DNA of 64,000 nucleotides from UBA9926 sp913064795. Lineage in GTDB: Bacteria > Pseudomonadota > Gammaproteobacteria > Pseudomonadales > Azotimanducaceae. This document shows, piece after piece, positions 36,404 through 45,759 of the stretch. The stretch spans positions 930,001-994,000 of the forward strand of contig JBJKZD010000009.1 in NCBI GenBank assembly GCA_045560765.1. Direction: 5' to 3'. The notes beneath the pieces were generated by a model. The model was not told where the DNA came from, made no database searches, and saw only the letters and a list, made by a program, of their open reading frames with translations. Both the position numbers and the translations under genes were made by a program. Position 1 is the first letter of the stretch; every line of letters begins with the position of its first letter.

Positions 36404-39112
36404 ATGATGTCTAATCTAAAGACGCGAGTGTTGATCTGTTCTCAAAGCTTTATTGTGCTTGCGATAACACTTTTTTCTAAAGGTGCGTTAGCATTGGACG
36501 AAGAAAACCAAGGCCAGAATTCTCGGCCAAGTAACAGCATCGAAGAAGTCGTTGTAATGGGCAGGTTTTTGAATGCGGCCCAGCAGCTATTGAATGAACG
36601 CAGAGAGTCTGATTCAGTTGTCGACATACTCGATAGCGAATCGATCAGTCGGTTGGGTGATTCGACCGTCGCTGGCGCCATGCGCCGGATAACGGGTGTA
36701 TCTTTAGTTTCCGATAAGTTTGTTTATGTCCGGGGATTGGGTGAAAGATACTCGTCAACCACCTTAAACGGTGCCTATATTCCGTCTCCTGATCTCACCA
36801 GAAATGTTATTCCACTGGATATTTTTCCGGCCGCAGTGGTTTCTGGTTTGTCTGTACAAAAGACGTTTTCACCCGACATTCGAGCCAATTTTGCAGGCGG
36901 CTCTATTGACGTGCGTACAACAGCTTTTCCAGACCAGGGTGCCAATTTTAGTATCGAATTGGGTTCAGGTTTCAATGCCGAATCCCGTGGCAACCTCATT
37001 ACCTATCCTGAAGGTAGTGATGATGATTTGGGTAAAGATGATGGAACTCGGGCACTCCCACTCGGCCTGCTACAGGCGACAGCAGAATATCGAGGTAACT
37101 TAAGCACTGCCTCTATACTCACTGAGCTGTACGCCAATGGGCAAGCTGATGCTTCTTTTGCGGAAGCACAAGCGATTAATGCATCCCTGGGAACGCTACT
37201 GAATCGGGACGTGGATATTCGCTCAACGGGAGATAAACTTGATCAAAATATTCGGGTATCAGGTGGTACGAATTGGCTGATTACGGATGAGTTAGAGTTG
37301 GGCGCTCAGTTGTCAGGAGGGTACGATTCAACTTGGCGCCAACGTGCTCGTAAAACGTTTAATTTTGCTGAGCCTGAAGAGCGATTTTCGACCGAATCCA
37401 GAACCACCCGTTCTGTAAGGTTGAATAGCATCGCGAATGTGGGCATTGCCTATGGTAGTGACCATGAGGTCAGTGGTGCCTACTTGTTCATTCGCGACAC
37501 AGATAATGAAGCGGCTGTCGAAGATTTTTTCAACGAAAACCGAATCAAGTCTGATGGTATTGGCTTTAGTCGATCTAGTGTAGAGTTTGAGCAACGGGAA
37601 CTGTCTTTGATTCAACTCGTTGGGGAGCACACCCTGGGCGATGATTCACGTACTTTGGTACCCGTACTCGATTATCTACCTTCTGATCTGGTTGTGACCT
37701 GGCAGTATACAGAGTCAGAGGCCTCGACAGATATACCCAATTCAGTGAGCTTTAACTCGGATACGGTTACGGATCCAGAAACCGCTGCGGTATTGAGTCG
37801 AACCATTCAACGCGACAGTTCTGCCGCCGATTTTCGCTTTACAGAGCTGGAAGACGATGCGTTAAGTTACGGTTACAAAGCGCTTTTGCCCTTCGAATCA
37901 GAGCGGTTGATGGTTGAGCTGGCTTTTGGGTACCAATTTGATCGCAAAGCGCGGCAGTATGCGCAAAGAGAGTTTGGACTGGGATCAACGAGTGTATCGA
38001 TTGACGGAGGGTTCGGAGAAGTATTTTCAGACGGAAATATTTTAAACCCCGAAAATCAGTTCGCTCTTCGTACTCAAGGTGCGGGATCTAGGAGCTATCT
38101 AGCAGCGACCATGACCACAAGTTATTTTGCCATGGCCGATATTTGGTTAGACCAAACTTATCGGATATCAGCAGGGGTTCGGCGCGAGGATTATGCGCAG
38201 GTTGCACTTCCTTGGAATCTCCTGGGTTATTCGGTTCAGTTACCGATGGTGACTACTGATCCAGAGGCTTTGTCTCGAGCGAGCTTTGAGGACAGCGATC
38301 TATTTCCCTCTCTTACTTTGGGATATACCGGCAATTGGTGGGCGGATGAATTTCAAGCGCGTGTCGGTTGGAGTCGAACAGCGATACGACCAGATCTTCG
38401 AGAAGTCTCGGAAACGAGTTACGTTGACCCTTTAACCGACGAGTTGACGTTCGGTAATCCCAACGTTATCCCCAGCGATATTGATAATTTCGATCTCAGA
38501 TTCGATTTTCTATGGAACGGGGGTAACAGCCTCACTTTCGGGGTTTTTCATAAAGAAATTGATAATCCCATTGAATTCTATGAGTTGCCAGCTTCTGATA
38601 CCAACCGCGCGAGGGGCATCATTAATGCCGAGTCATCAACGATGACGGGCGTTGAGCTCGAAGGTCTTTTAAGATTAGGTGTTCTCGGTGATCTGGGAGA
38701 GCTGTTTTTTATCCAGGGTAACGCTACGATCCAAGATTCGGAGACGGTTGCCGGTAGTCGTGCAGATGCACCGACCAATCAGGTCAGAGCCGCCGCAGGT
38801 GCCTCTGATTTCCTAGTGAACCTCATGCTAGGGTTTGACTCTAATGATGGCGCTCATACTGCATCACTAATTTATAATGTCTTTGGCGAGCGTTTGTACA
38901 AGGCGGGGCGGTTGGGTGCTCCTGACGAGTTTGAAGAACCTTTTCATTCCTTGGACCTTACCTACAGTTGGTTTCCAACGGAACGCTTCAGTGTAAAGGT
39001 TAAAGCTCAAAATCTGCTGGATGACACTACTAACATCAGTGCGAGCGGTGTGACAGTGTACGAGCGGAGTCCTGGGTCTAGCATCAGCCTGAAGGTAAAG
39101 TATCAGCTCTAG
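36404..39112 (+). CDS. TonB-dependent outer-membrane receptor
   Basis: 902 residues. A signal peptide ends near GALA, and a TonB-box-like SIEEVVVMGRF follows. The plug domain shows MRRITGVSLVSDKFVYVRGL, GERYSSTTLNGAYIPSPD and FAGGSIDVRTT. The rest is beta-barrel; the last strands read SPGSSISLKVKYQL, where a C-terminal hydrophobic residue is usual for outer-membrane proteins. This plug type (GERYSSTTLNG) is common in marine gammaproteobacteria beside surface lipoproteins like that at 34680. GAGGTAAGGGA precedes the start. The substrate is unknown. Confidence 0.92.
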   Translation: MMSNLKTRVLICSQSFIVLAITLFSKGALALDEENQGQNSRPSNSIEEVVVMGRFLNAAQQLLNERRESDSVVDILDSESISRLGDSTVAGAMRRITGVSLVSDKFVYVRGLGERYSSTTLNGAYIPSPDLTRNVIPLDIFPAAVVSGLSVQKTFSPDIRANFAGGSIDVRTTAFPDQGANFSIELGSGFNAESRGNLITYPEGSDDDLGKDDGTRALPLGLLQATAEYRGNLSTASILTELYANGQADASFAEAQAINASLGTLLNRDVDIRSTGDKLDQNIRVSGGTNWLITDELELGAQLSGGYDSTWRQRARKTFNFAEPEERFSTESRTTRSVRLNSIANVGIAYGSDHEVSGAYLFIRDTDNEAAVEDFFNENRIKSDGIGFSRSSVEFEQRELSLIQLVGEHTLGDDSRTLVPVLDYLPSDLVVTWQYTESEASTDIPNSVSFNSDTVTDPETAAVLSRTIQRDSSAADFRFTELEDDALSYGYKALLPFESERLMVELAFGYQFDRKARQYAQREFGLGSTSVSIDGGFGEVFSDGNILNPENQFALRTQGAGSRSYLAATMTTSYFAMADIWLDQTYRISAGVRREDYAQVALPWNLLGYSVQLPMVTTDPEALSRASFEDSDLFPSLTLGYTGNWWADEFQARVGWSRTAIRPDLREVSETSYVDPLTDELTFGNPNVIPSDIDNFDLRFDFLWNGGNSLTFGVFHKEIDNPIEFYELPASDTNRARGIINAESSTMTGVELEGLLRLGVLGDLGELFFIQGNATIQDSETVAGSRADAPTNQVRAAAGASDFLVNLMLGFDSNDGAHTASLIYNVFGERLYKAGRLGAPDEFEEPFHSLDLTYSWFPTERFSVKVKAQNLLDDTTNISASGVTVYERSPGSSISLKVKYQL

Positions 39113-39127
39113 ACTGATCTTGGTAAC

Positions 39128-39151
39128 CTGCAGGTGCGAAAGCACCTGCAG
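39128..39151 (+). terminator. Ten-base-pair GNRA hairpin after the TonB receptor gene
   Basis: CTGCAGGTGC and GCACCTGCAG form a perfect stem closed by a GAAA tetraloop, 15 bases after the stop codon. A clear T-run is missing. It probably protects the mRNA 3' end or supports termination. Confidence 0.55.
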
Positions 39152-39667
39152 AAATCCGTGAGAGAGAGGGATGCAGATATTCGCTCAGCCGAGACGATTT
39201 ATTTGTGTTTCTGACCATTTACATCTCTGCGTACTTTCCTGCCTCCCTAGTTTTCTGTTTCTGTACCCCTTCATCTCGTTAACTTTTGTCGTGTTTTTGT
39301 GCGTCGGTTCAGTAACTCTCTCCGGTCAATCTCAACTGATTCAAGTCAGCTTCAGTTTGGAATACGTTCGAGAACTCAATCAGGGTAGGTACAAATCCTA
39401 GCGACTTTGTATTAAGGTTGCTTCATATTCGGTGCTACCTTTGATTATAGTAATTTCAGCCATAATCATTGGACTTAGTAGGGTTCAGGCGATGGGGATG
39501 TCCTAATTTCGTAGTGAATTATTAAGTTTTGATTAAGTTTATTAAGATTTCTTGACCTTTGCCCTCATATTTTTGCATTATCCTTTTAACGCATCAGATC
39601 ACTGGGAAGGTGTGAATACATTCCAAGCTGAGTTGGCGTGAGAGTAATCCGTCAGAGGAGGAGCAAA
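39152..39667. other. Intergenic with a likely promoter for the small exported protein
   Basis: About 515 bases. A forward frame at 39171-39401 exists but has no ribosome site and resembles nothing. The useful part is the end: TTAAG repeats, TTGACC and CATTAT just before the gene at 39668. Confidence 0.55.
39522..39581 (+). promoter_or_regulatory. Candidate promoter with three TTAAG repeats
   Basis: TTAAG occurs at 39522, 39533 and 39542, followed by a -35-like TTGACC (39552-39557) and a -10-like CATTAT (39576-39581, spacer 18). An activator of the OmpR/PhoB family bound to phased TTAAG half-sites upstream of a near-consensus -35 would fit. The regulator encoded at 40700 is the obvious candidate; this is inference. 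Confidence 0.45.
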
Positions 39668-39979
39668 ATGATGTTTAAAAAATTATCTAAAGGATGCACA
39701 ACCTTAGTGATGTCCGTCGTGGCTACAGGGTTTGTGATTAGCGCGCATGCGGAGGCAGCTGTTAAAGAAACAAGTCAAGTGGTCCAGCAGGATGTTGCGA
39801 CAACACTCTGCCAAGTCGCTATTGTTTCCCCGGAGGCATTGCAACGAGAAGCCAAAACGCTAGGGATTTCTAAGCGAAAGCTTAAGCAGCTCGAATGCAA
39901 TGATTTGCCGATTTTAATCCTTGCTAAACAACAAGAGACATCGATCTATGATGCTCGTAATATAGTGAACATTGAATAA
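39668..39979 (+). CDS. Small exported protein, possibly DUF3718-like
   Basis: 103 residues. AGAGGAGGAGC gives a very strong ribosome site before the ATG at 39668. A signal peptide (MMFKKLSKGCTTLVMSVVAT ... HAEA) is clear. The mature part TLCQVAIVSPEALQREAKTL, KLKQLECNDLPILILAKQ has two conserved-looking Cys and a helix-strand pattern that reminds me of DUF3718 proteins; this is a weak match. It is probably periplasmic. The upstream TTAAG promoter suggests strong regulated expression. Confidence 0.7.
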   Translation: MMFKKLSKGCTTLVMSVVATGFVISAHAEAAVKETSQVVQQDVATTLCQVAIVSPEALQREAKTLGISKRKLKQLECNDLPILILAKQQETSIYDARNIVNIE

Positions 39980-40202
39980 CTAAAGGGTTGTTATGAAAAT
40001 AGAGCGGAGATCAGTTGTTGCAAACAGTTCGCCGCTTCTATTTTGTTTTCTTGCCTGGGTTGGCGGCGCAACGCGCTTTATCATGCATTCTTCAACGGCC
40101 AGTTTTTCCGATAAGCGCCTGCAGAAAAGTCCTGTAAATGTCTATCGGTCCCCAGCCCCCCCACCAGTCGGTCGTAACCGAAGCCTGGTTCTTTAACCAA
40201 AC

Positions 40203-40261
40203 TTAACATTTGTTAAGAAAATCATCCTTCAAGTTAAAGTTTGGTTAAACCATTTGTTAAG
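40203..40261 (+). promoter_or_regulatory. Array of five phased TTAA motifs with inverted repeat
   Basis: TTAA at 40203, 40213, 40234, 40245 and 40257 (steps 10, 21, 11, 12). The first two form the inverted repeat CTTAACA-TT-TGTTAAG. The array lies 50 bases before the small membrane-protein start and about 440 bases before the response-regulator gene, so it could serve autoregulation. Confidence 0.4.
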
Positions 40262-40309
40262 TCCCTCGACAGTGTTGCGGCGGTTGTAGCATATCTTAAA
40301 ATAGATGGC

Positions 40310-40582
40310 ATGAGAATTCTATGTCTAAAAAGTCCCAAGCATTGGGTGAGCCAGTTTGGCTTGTCCCTAGTGTGTCTCTGGCTGGTCTTTGCTCTCCATT
40401 CCGGGTTTAGCGGGTCTTTGCCCAAGCCTGATTCTATATGGGGTGCTGGCTTTGGGGCTGTATTAACCGATCGAGAAAAAGCTGATTTGCTTCGGGCTCC
40501 ATACGCTGAGCTAGAGGACCACTTCGGCGATGTTCAGTATTTCAAACGGTACATTCTCAGTCACCCCAAGCGCATTGCGTAA
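40310..40582 (+). CDS. Small membrane-anchored protein of unknown function
   Basis: 90 residues from ATG 40310 (the frame is open from 40241, but that part runs through the TTAA array). One hydrophobic segment (WVSQFGLSLVCLWLVFALHS) near the N-terminus is followed by a soluble tail (LTDREKADLLRAPYAELEDH, FGDVQYFKRYILSHPKRIA). No family recognised. It sits between a small exported protein and a response regulator on the same strand. Confidence 0.5.
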   Translation: MRILCLKSPKHWVSQFGLSLVCLWLVFALHSGFSGSLPKPDSIWGAGFGAVLTDREKADLLRAPYAELEDHFGDVQYFKRYILSHPKRIA

Positions 40583-40699
40583 ACCATCTTGTTGTTTGTG
40601 AGATATAGATTGCAGATTAACGGTGGCAATAACAAGTGACTGATGGCCAGTGCAGCATCGTTATAAACGCGACGCAAGTACACCGAGGATAGTGGGTCA

Positions 40700-41389
40700 A
40701 TGCCAAGTCAGCTGATTGTAGTTGTTGAAGATGAAGAAGATATTCGTGAGGTTGTCTTGTACAACTTGCGACGGGAAGGTTATGACGCCTTGGGCTTTGA
40801 GTCAGGTTCAGAAGGCCTTGAAGTCATCAAGTCAAAACATCCAGATTTAGTGATCCTAGACCTTATGTTGCCTGGTTTGGACGGATTGACCGTGTGTCAG
40901 CAGATTCGTTTAGATCCCGCGTTAAAGTCAACGCCTGTGATTATTCTCTCAGCAAAGGAACAGGAGAGTGACGTGGTCATCGGTTTGGGCATGGGGGCTG
41001 ATGATTACATGACGAAGCCGTTCAGCTCGCGAGAGCTTGTTGCCAGAGTCCGCTCGTTGTTGCGAAGGACGAAAGACGCTGGCGTCAATCATGAGCAACA
41101 AAAAGTCGTCGTCGATGACTTGCTGATTGAGGTCGATCGCCACCAGATTTCAATTGCAGGTGTCGTGATCGCCTTTACTGCAACGGAGTTTAAATTGTTG
41201 TATCAACTCGCCTCCAATCCAGGCAAGGCCCTGTCTCGAGATCAACTGTTGTCGCGAGTCATGCGAGATGGGGTGATCGTAGTTGATCGTAATATTGATG
41301 TGCATATCCGCAGGGTTAGAAAAAAACTGGGTGCCTATGCGGATCGCATACAAACGATAAGAGGGGTTGGTTACCGATTTATCGGATAA
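40700..41389 (+). CDS. OmpR/PhoB-family response regulator (no kinase nearby)
   Basis: 229 residues. The receiver domain has the acidic pocket VVEDEED, the phospho-acceptor in LVILDLMLPGLDGL near residue 54, and the conserved Lys in DDYMTKPFSSRELVAR. The C-terminal winged helix has FTATEFKLLYQLASNPGKAL, DVHIRRVRKKLG and IRGVGYRF. Overall it resembles PhoB. No histidine kinase gene follows, unlike the usual phoBR pair. It is downstream of the lipoprotein/TonB-receptor locus and candidate TTAA operators. Control of phosphate or another nutrient is possible. Confidence 0.92.
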   Translation: MPSQLIVVVEDEEDIREVVLYNLRREGYDALGFESGSEGLEVIKSKHPDLVILDLMLPGLDGLTVCQQIRLDPALKSTPVIILSAKEQESDVVIGLGMGADDYMTKPFSSRELVARVRSLLRRTKDAGVNHEQQKVVVDDLLIEVDRHQISIAGVVIAFTATEFKLLYQLASNPGKALSRDQLLSRVMRDGVIVVDRNIDVHIRRVRKKLGAYADRIQTIRGVGYRFIG

Positions 41390-41900
41390 CGTACATCCCC
41401 AATCTTTCAAAAATAGTGAGACCATGGTTATTTCTTAACCACTTATAGCTAATCGTAAAACAGCCCATTTCGCAATGTTTCGTGATCATTAATGATGGAG
41501 GTCGTTCGTTGGCTTCCAGGCTTCGTGATCGAAATGGTCAGCTGACTTGTGCTGAGGAGTGGGTCGCCTCCAATTCTCTAGACACTCGACAGCCGCTTCT
41601 GGGGTCTGACCTGCAAACTCTCTTCTTAGTCGATCCGTTATGTTCGCATGGGGTTCTTCACTCGGCCTACAGCAAGAAACAGGTGTCGTGGCCGGTTTCC
41701 CGAAAATGCTGAAACCTGAATATTTCTGCTAGTCTGAAAACAATCCTCAAAAGGAGAAAAGGGGTCATGTTAAGTCACAGAAGGCTCTACGCGGCGCTCA
41801 TCCCGCGTCCAGATCAACTAGCGAAGCATCTCAATTGAAGGGTTCCCTAAAAACAGGATTCCTTGAGAACTGATACGAGCGGGTTTTGGTGCGTCCATCA
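41390..41900. other. Intergenic between convergent genes, nothing recognised
   Basis: About 510 bases. A short forward frame at 41482-41712 has no ribosome site or known similarity. GGAGAAAAGGGGTC near 41752 looks like a ribosome site, but no sizeable ORF follows. Confidence 0.5.
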
Positions 41901-44135
41901 TTACTGAACCACAAACGAACCTTGTAACAGGGCTTCATCATTTTCTTTGATCGTCAGGGACCACTCTCCTTTTGGAATAGGAGACTGAACGGGAATTTTG
42001 ACCCGGGTGTCGGACCAGCCTTTTTTGACGTTGAATTTCTTCTTGATTAGCTTTCCCGATGGCGTTTGCCAGTGGTAATAGACCAGGGTGTCTTTTGTAT
42101 AGGGCACCCATTGGGTCCAGGCGACCATTGGTGTGTTGGGTGCAATGTTTTTGAGTTCGGTAAACTTGCGATCTTTGTAGACACCGAAACCCATGATTTT
42201 GGGTCCGTAGCTACGAATGTCTTCGGCGGTCAATCCCTTTGCACCTGGAGCAATGTAGTTCGTTAGTTGTGCACGATACTTGTTGTTGGTTTTGATGTAC
42301 CAATGACTGACAAGATTCTCATATTCTGAAACTCGTTCGGGCATCGACGGGGCTAAATTACTTTGTTCGAGTGGGTCGGCCTGTAAATCGTAGAGCTCTC
42401 GGCCCGGTCCACGAAGCTCGCCGATAAACTTCCATTTGCCATCTCTGAGCCCCCATTTCTGTGGGTCTGCACTCTTGTGGAAATAGGAAATTTTCATGGA
42501 ATAGGAATCTGAAAACAGATCTTGGGCCGGCACCTTGAGGTTGGTTTGTCCTACCAGACGCATAATGGTGGGCATCAGATCACCAATAGCCCCAGGTCGG
42601 CTGCTGACGAATCCTGGTGCGGTCTTTGGGGGAATGATCGTGAGAAATGTCCGAATGTTTTCTTCGTAGAGATGGTTCTTATGCGTAAAGTTTCCGCTGT
42701 GCCGCTGACCAAAGGCCTGTCCATGATCTCCGGTTACGACAATGAAGGTGTTTTCTGCAATCCCCCGCTCTTCGAGATCCTTACGTATTTTCTTGATGAC
42801 AAAGTCGGTATAAGCCAAGGCGTTCGTGTATTTTTCAAGCCGGTTTGAGCCGTCGGTGGGCGTTTTTAGGTGGGCTGCCCACGTGTAGGGATGGTGGGTG
42901 CAAACCGTCATAAAATGCATCAAGAACGGTATTGACTGTTGGTCGATCCAGTCCAAACTTTTTCCCCAGGCGTACTCTTCATCGACGCCCCAGGTGCTCA
43001 GTTGGTTGGCTTGCTTCTCCTCTTTGGACATATTGTTGAAGCCATAGATTTTGTCGTAAGGAAGGCGCTTGTAGAACGAAAATCGATTCTCGTAACTTAA
43101 GTCCCCGGCTGAAAACAGCGCGTTCTGATACCCAATGCGATTCAGCTCATGGATTAGGGTGGTCCCCTCATAGGCATAGTTCAGTTCCTTGTAGACGCTT
43201 CCCCAGGTAATTGTGTGGCCGCCTGTGAGCATTGGGACATGAGAGCGAGCGGTTGACGGGAAGTTTACATAGATATTGTCGAAGGTCGCAGAATCGGCTT
43301 GCTTGCTGGCGAGGAATGGTGTGACTTTTGGATCGAAATCTCCGTTCGGAAGGATTTGTAGAGTCCCGACGGATTCCAAAACAATAAAGATGATGTTGGG
43401 ATTTTGAATGGAACTTACCGTCTTGAGCCAATCGGTAATTTGCTGTCTTACCTCAGGGGTTTCGACATATTGGCCGTACAACGGGGTTTCGTAGTCAATG
43501 TCCGCCAGTGGGGTATCGACAATATGGTAAGCCGGACTCACCAGGGATGAGATTACTTTGGTGATCGGGTGACGGTTTAGATTATGGGTGTCTCCATAGA
43601 GGCCAAGCAGGATGGCCCCGAGCACCCAGAGCGCGGCGCCAAACTGAAACGTGCGATCAAACCTTGGTATCCAGAAAATAGAAAGCTTGCCGCGCAGAAT
43701 GCGAAACTGTAGCCAGGTGAGCATTCCCAGAGCGATCAGATTCAACATCGTGACGGCATCTACCTCTGCAGAAAATGATCCCCAAATATTGCCAATATTT
43801 CCGGTTTGTCCTTCTGTCATGGAGGGCGAGTAGTGATCAAAAAATAATTTGTAGAACACTTGATTAAGAACGAGATAGCCACTGCTCAGGCATAAGGTTG
43901 AGACATACACAATGGATCGATGTAAGGTTTTGGCGGCCCAGCTCGCTGGCAAAGTCAATAGGATTGCAATGAGACTGTGTTCAAGCAGGGTTAGGGGCAA
44001 TTTCAGCAAAAACAAGGGCAAGGAGGGCGAACCGGTTTGCCAGTTGTGCACATAAAAGAGAAATGACTCTAGATTGATGAGCCCGCTAAAAAAAATAAGG
44101 GATAGAAAAATCCAAAAGCGTTGGGTTGTTTTCAT
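41901..44135 (-). CDS. LTA-synthase-like membrane phosphoglycerol/phosphoethanolamine-type transferase (sulfatase fold)
   Basis: 744 residues from ATG 44135 (MKTTQRFWIFLSLIFFSGLI); the 47 residues upstream in frame lack membrane character. Five hydrophobic segments lie in the first 210 residues. The extracytoplasmic alkaline-phosphatase-fold domain shows IIFIVLESVGTLQ, the nucleophile region FPSTARSHVPMLTGG (Thr/Ser), VVTGDHGQAFG and HKNHLYEENIRTFL. Members of this family transfer phosphoglycerol to glycans such as LTA or periplasmic glucans. A C-terminal beta domain (last about 130 residues) is extra. It is transcribed alone, convergent with the response regulator. Confidence 0.85.
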   Translation of the reverse strand: MKTTQRFWIFLSLIFFSGLINLESFLFYVHNWQTGSPSLPLFLLKLPLTLLEHSLIAILLTLPASWAAKTLHRSIVYVSTLCLSSGYLVLNQVFYKLFFDHYSPSMTEGQTGNIGNIWGSFSAEVDAVTMLNLIALGMLTWLQFRILRGKLSIFWIPRFDRTFQFGAALWVLGAILLGLYGDTHNLNRHPITKVISSLVSPAYHIVDTPLADIDYETPLYGQYVETPEVRQQITDWLKTVSSIQNPNIIFIVLESVGTLQILPNGDFDPKVTPFLASKQADSATFDNIYVNFPSTARSHVPMLTGGHTITWGSVYKELNYAYEGTTLIHELNRIGYQNALFSAGDLSYENRFSFYKRLPYDKIYGFNNMSKEEKQANQLSTWGVDEEYAWGKSLDWIDQQSIPFLMHFMTVCTHHPYTWAAHLKTPTDGSNRLEKYTNALAYTDFVIKKIRKDLEERGIAENTFIVVTGDHGQAFGQRHSGNFTHKNHLYEENIRTFLTIIPPKTAPGFVSSRPGAIGDLMPTIMRLVGQTNLKVPAQDLFSDSYSMKISYFHKSADPQKWGLRDGKWKFIGELRGPGRELYDLQADPLEQSNLAPSMPERVSEYENLVSHWYIKTNNKYRAQLTNYIAPGAKGLTAEDIRSYGPKIMGFGVYKDRKFTELKNIAPNTPMVAWTQWVPYTKDTLVYYHWQTPSGKLIKKKFNVKKGWSDTRVKIPVQSPIPKGEWSLTIKENDEALLQGSFVVQ

Positions 44136-44373
44136 GCTGCACTGTCCCTGAGGGCATGAGTATATCATGCCCTTATTGTCTGGACCGTGACCGTTGAATC
44201 TTGCCTCACCCCTGGGAGCATCAAATCGCCAAGAATTCAGTTTCCCCGGGGCGCCTGAGGCTAATTGAGGTCTCAAGCTGACGCATAAGAGAAATTGGAT
44301 CTTCGATGTTAAGCCGCTAATCTTGAATTATTATTTCTCAATTCAATGATTTATTAGAGACTAAGAATTAGAT

Positions 44374-44532
44374 ATGGAAAGCAACCTTGAAGATCATTTT
44401 GGTTCTGCTCTAAACCTTGAGCGAATTGTCAGTGCTCGAGCGATTGCTGATATTCGCTTTGCGGGGGTCAGTGGCATGTTGGCTATTGTGCTCTTCTTCG
44501 GGCACGGCTTAGCGCTCTCGCAGCCCAGTTAG
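44374..44532 (+). pseudogene. Possible N-terminal remnant of a membrane sensor or cyclase
   Basis: A 52-codon frame starts MESNLEDHFGSALNLERIVS, continues ARAIADIRFAGVSGMLAIVL and a hydrophobic segment, and stops at 44532, overlapping the end of the next reverse-strand gene by four bases. The pattern (short acidic N-terminus, then a membrane helix starting at a Arg-rich turn) reminds me of membrane-bound adenylate cyclases, but nothing further is present. It may be a remnant or chance. Confidence 0.3.
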
Positions 44533-45626
44533 TCGACCCGGTCTTGAAGGAGTGTTTTGACCGCCGCGCGTCCTACGATGTAGGCCGCCTCAATCGCTTG
44601 TAGTCCAGCGTCGGGATAAGGACTCGTGGCACTCCAGGCGGCACTCTTTCCGGGTGGTGGCATGGTGAAGTTACTGACCGTCCGCAACACCAGTACCCGA
44701 TCAAGATCAGCGCGCCCCATCTGGTCCAAACGGCGAATAGCAGTCAGCGTTCCTGAGTCTTCCATGTTGGACGTCATAAAGTTTTTGCTAGCGTCGCTCT
44801 GAACAACAACCCAGTCGTTCGCCCACTCATTGAGCTTCTCGCCATGCCAATAAGTACTCGCCGCTAAGGTATCCCCTAAGCGAACGCGGGGGGGCTCTTG
44901 GGCGCGTGGGTACCCTTCATAAAGCGCTCCCTGCTCCGAAGCACTATCGCTCACCGGCAGAGGAATATCCTTGGTCGCGTCATAGATTCGAGTAACAAGC
45001 GTTTCATTCAATTGGAACGATACGGTGTCCACCGACCACCCATCACCGATGGGCTCCCCGGGTCGCACCGGCCGCGTCGCTCCAAGCGGCAACAGCCCAT
45101 AAGGCCAATCGTCTGGAATTTCGCGTGCGTCGATTTCGTAAGCGAGATCACCATCTACCACCTGCCTTGCCCACACTGCCGAGCCAAGACTCACATCCAG
45201 CGGATCACCACCGGCAATACCGGCGATGACCCAATACGCATTGCTCAGATCAAATCTCGCGTCGACGCCGAGCGCCAAAATCGAGGCTGTTGCGTTGGCG
45301 ATCCCGCCTCCAGTGCAAGTCAACAAGACACCGTCGTCACTGTACCAGAGGGGTCGTACGCCCCCATCGAAAGGAAGGCTTTGCGAAAAAGGATACCGCT
45401 CAACCCACAGCTGCATTTCTCCCGGACGGTCGCCCGTTGGAGCGCCGTGTTCGAACATGGTCACCACCACCGCTTTAATCAAAAGCGGCTTGTCGCTCGA
45501 AACCTGTGGGTCGGTCTCGCTCCATGCAACGGAGCCAAAGCCAGCGCTAATAAGTAGCCAGGCCACGGATAGTCGGCACAAGCATTTAGCTCTGCGGTTA
45601 AGATACGAGCCTACCCTGAACCGCAT
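44529..45626 (-). CDS. Purine nucleoside permease (NUP) family protein, exported
   Basis: About 365 residues from ATG 45626 with a signal peptide ending near GSVAWSE. The start is uncertain; in-frame ATGs exist up to 45671. The body matches the NUP family, distantly related to nucleoside phosphorylases: IKAVVVTMFEHGAPTGDRPG, VLLTCTGGGIANATASILAL, VIAGIAGGDPLDVSLGSAVW, and MTSNMEDSGTLTAIRRLDQM. It is likely periplasmic and helps uptake of purine nucleosides. The TonB receptor upstream on the same strand may deliver the same substrates. Confidence 0.85.
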   Translation of the reverse strand: MRFRVGSYLNRRAKCLCRLSVAWLLISAGFGSVAWSETDPQVSSDKPLLIKAVVVTMFEHGAPTGDRPGEMQLWVERYPFSQSLPFDGGVRPLWYSDDGVLLTCTGGGIANATASILALGVDARFDLSNAYWVIAGIAGGDPLDVSLGSAVWARQVVDGDLAYEIDAREIPDDWPYGLLPLGATRPVRPGEPIGDGWSVDTVSFQLNETLVTRIYDATKDIPLPVSDSASEQGALYEGYPRAQEPPRVRLGDTLAASTYWHGEKLNEWANDWVVVQSDASKNFMTSNMEDSGTLTAIRRLDQMGRADLDRVLVLRTVSNFTMPPPGKSAAWSATSPYPDAGLQAIEAAYIVGRAAVKTLLQDRVD

Positions 45627-45709
45627 GTTAGAGAATCGAATCATCGGCTTCACAATCTCGAAGAACTTCATCCACGACAGCACTCTAGCAGTTTGTTTCC
45701 GGCAGGCAA

Positions 45710-45737
45710 AAAAAGGGCAGTAAACACTGCCCTTTTT
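45710..45737 (-). terminator. Intrinsic terminator after the TonB receptor gene
   Basis: On the reverse strand AAAAAGGGCAGT, a four-base loop and ACTGCCCTTTTT form a strong stem that ends in a T-run (CCCTTTTTTTGCC). It lies about 25 bases after the TonB receptor stop and 85 bases before the permease start. It should partly separate the two genes; the permease may depend on readthrough or have its own promoter. Confidence 0.85.
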
Positions 45738-45759
45738 ATCCCGCTATAGTCGCATTTGA

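Noticed and set aside
39171..39401. Forward ORF of 76 codons after the TonB receptor
   Set aside because: No ribosome site, low-complexity hydrophobic residues, and no known relative; likely chance.
41482..41712. Forward ORF of 76 codons between convergent genes
   Set aside because: No ribosome site and no family resemblance.
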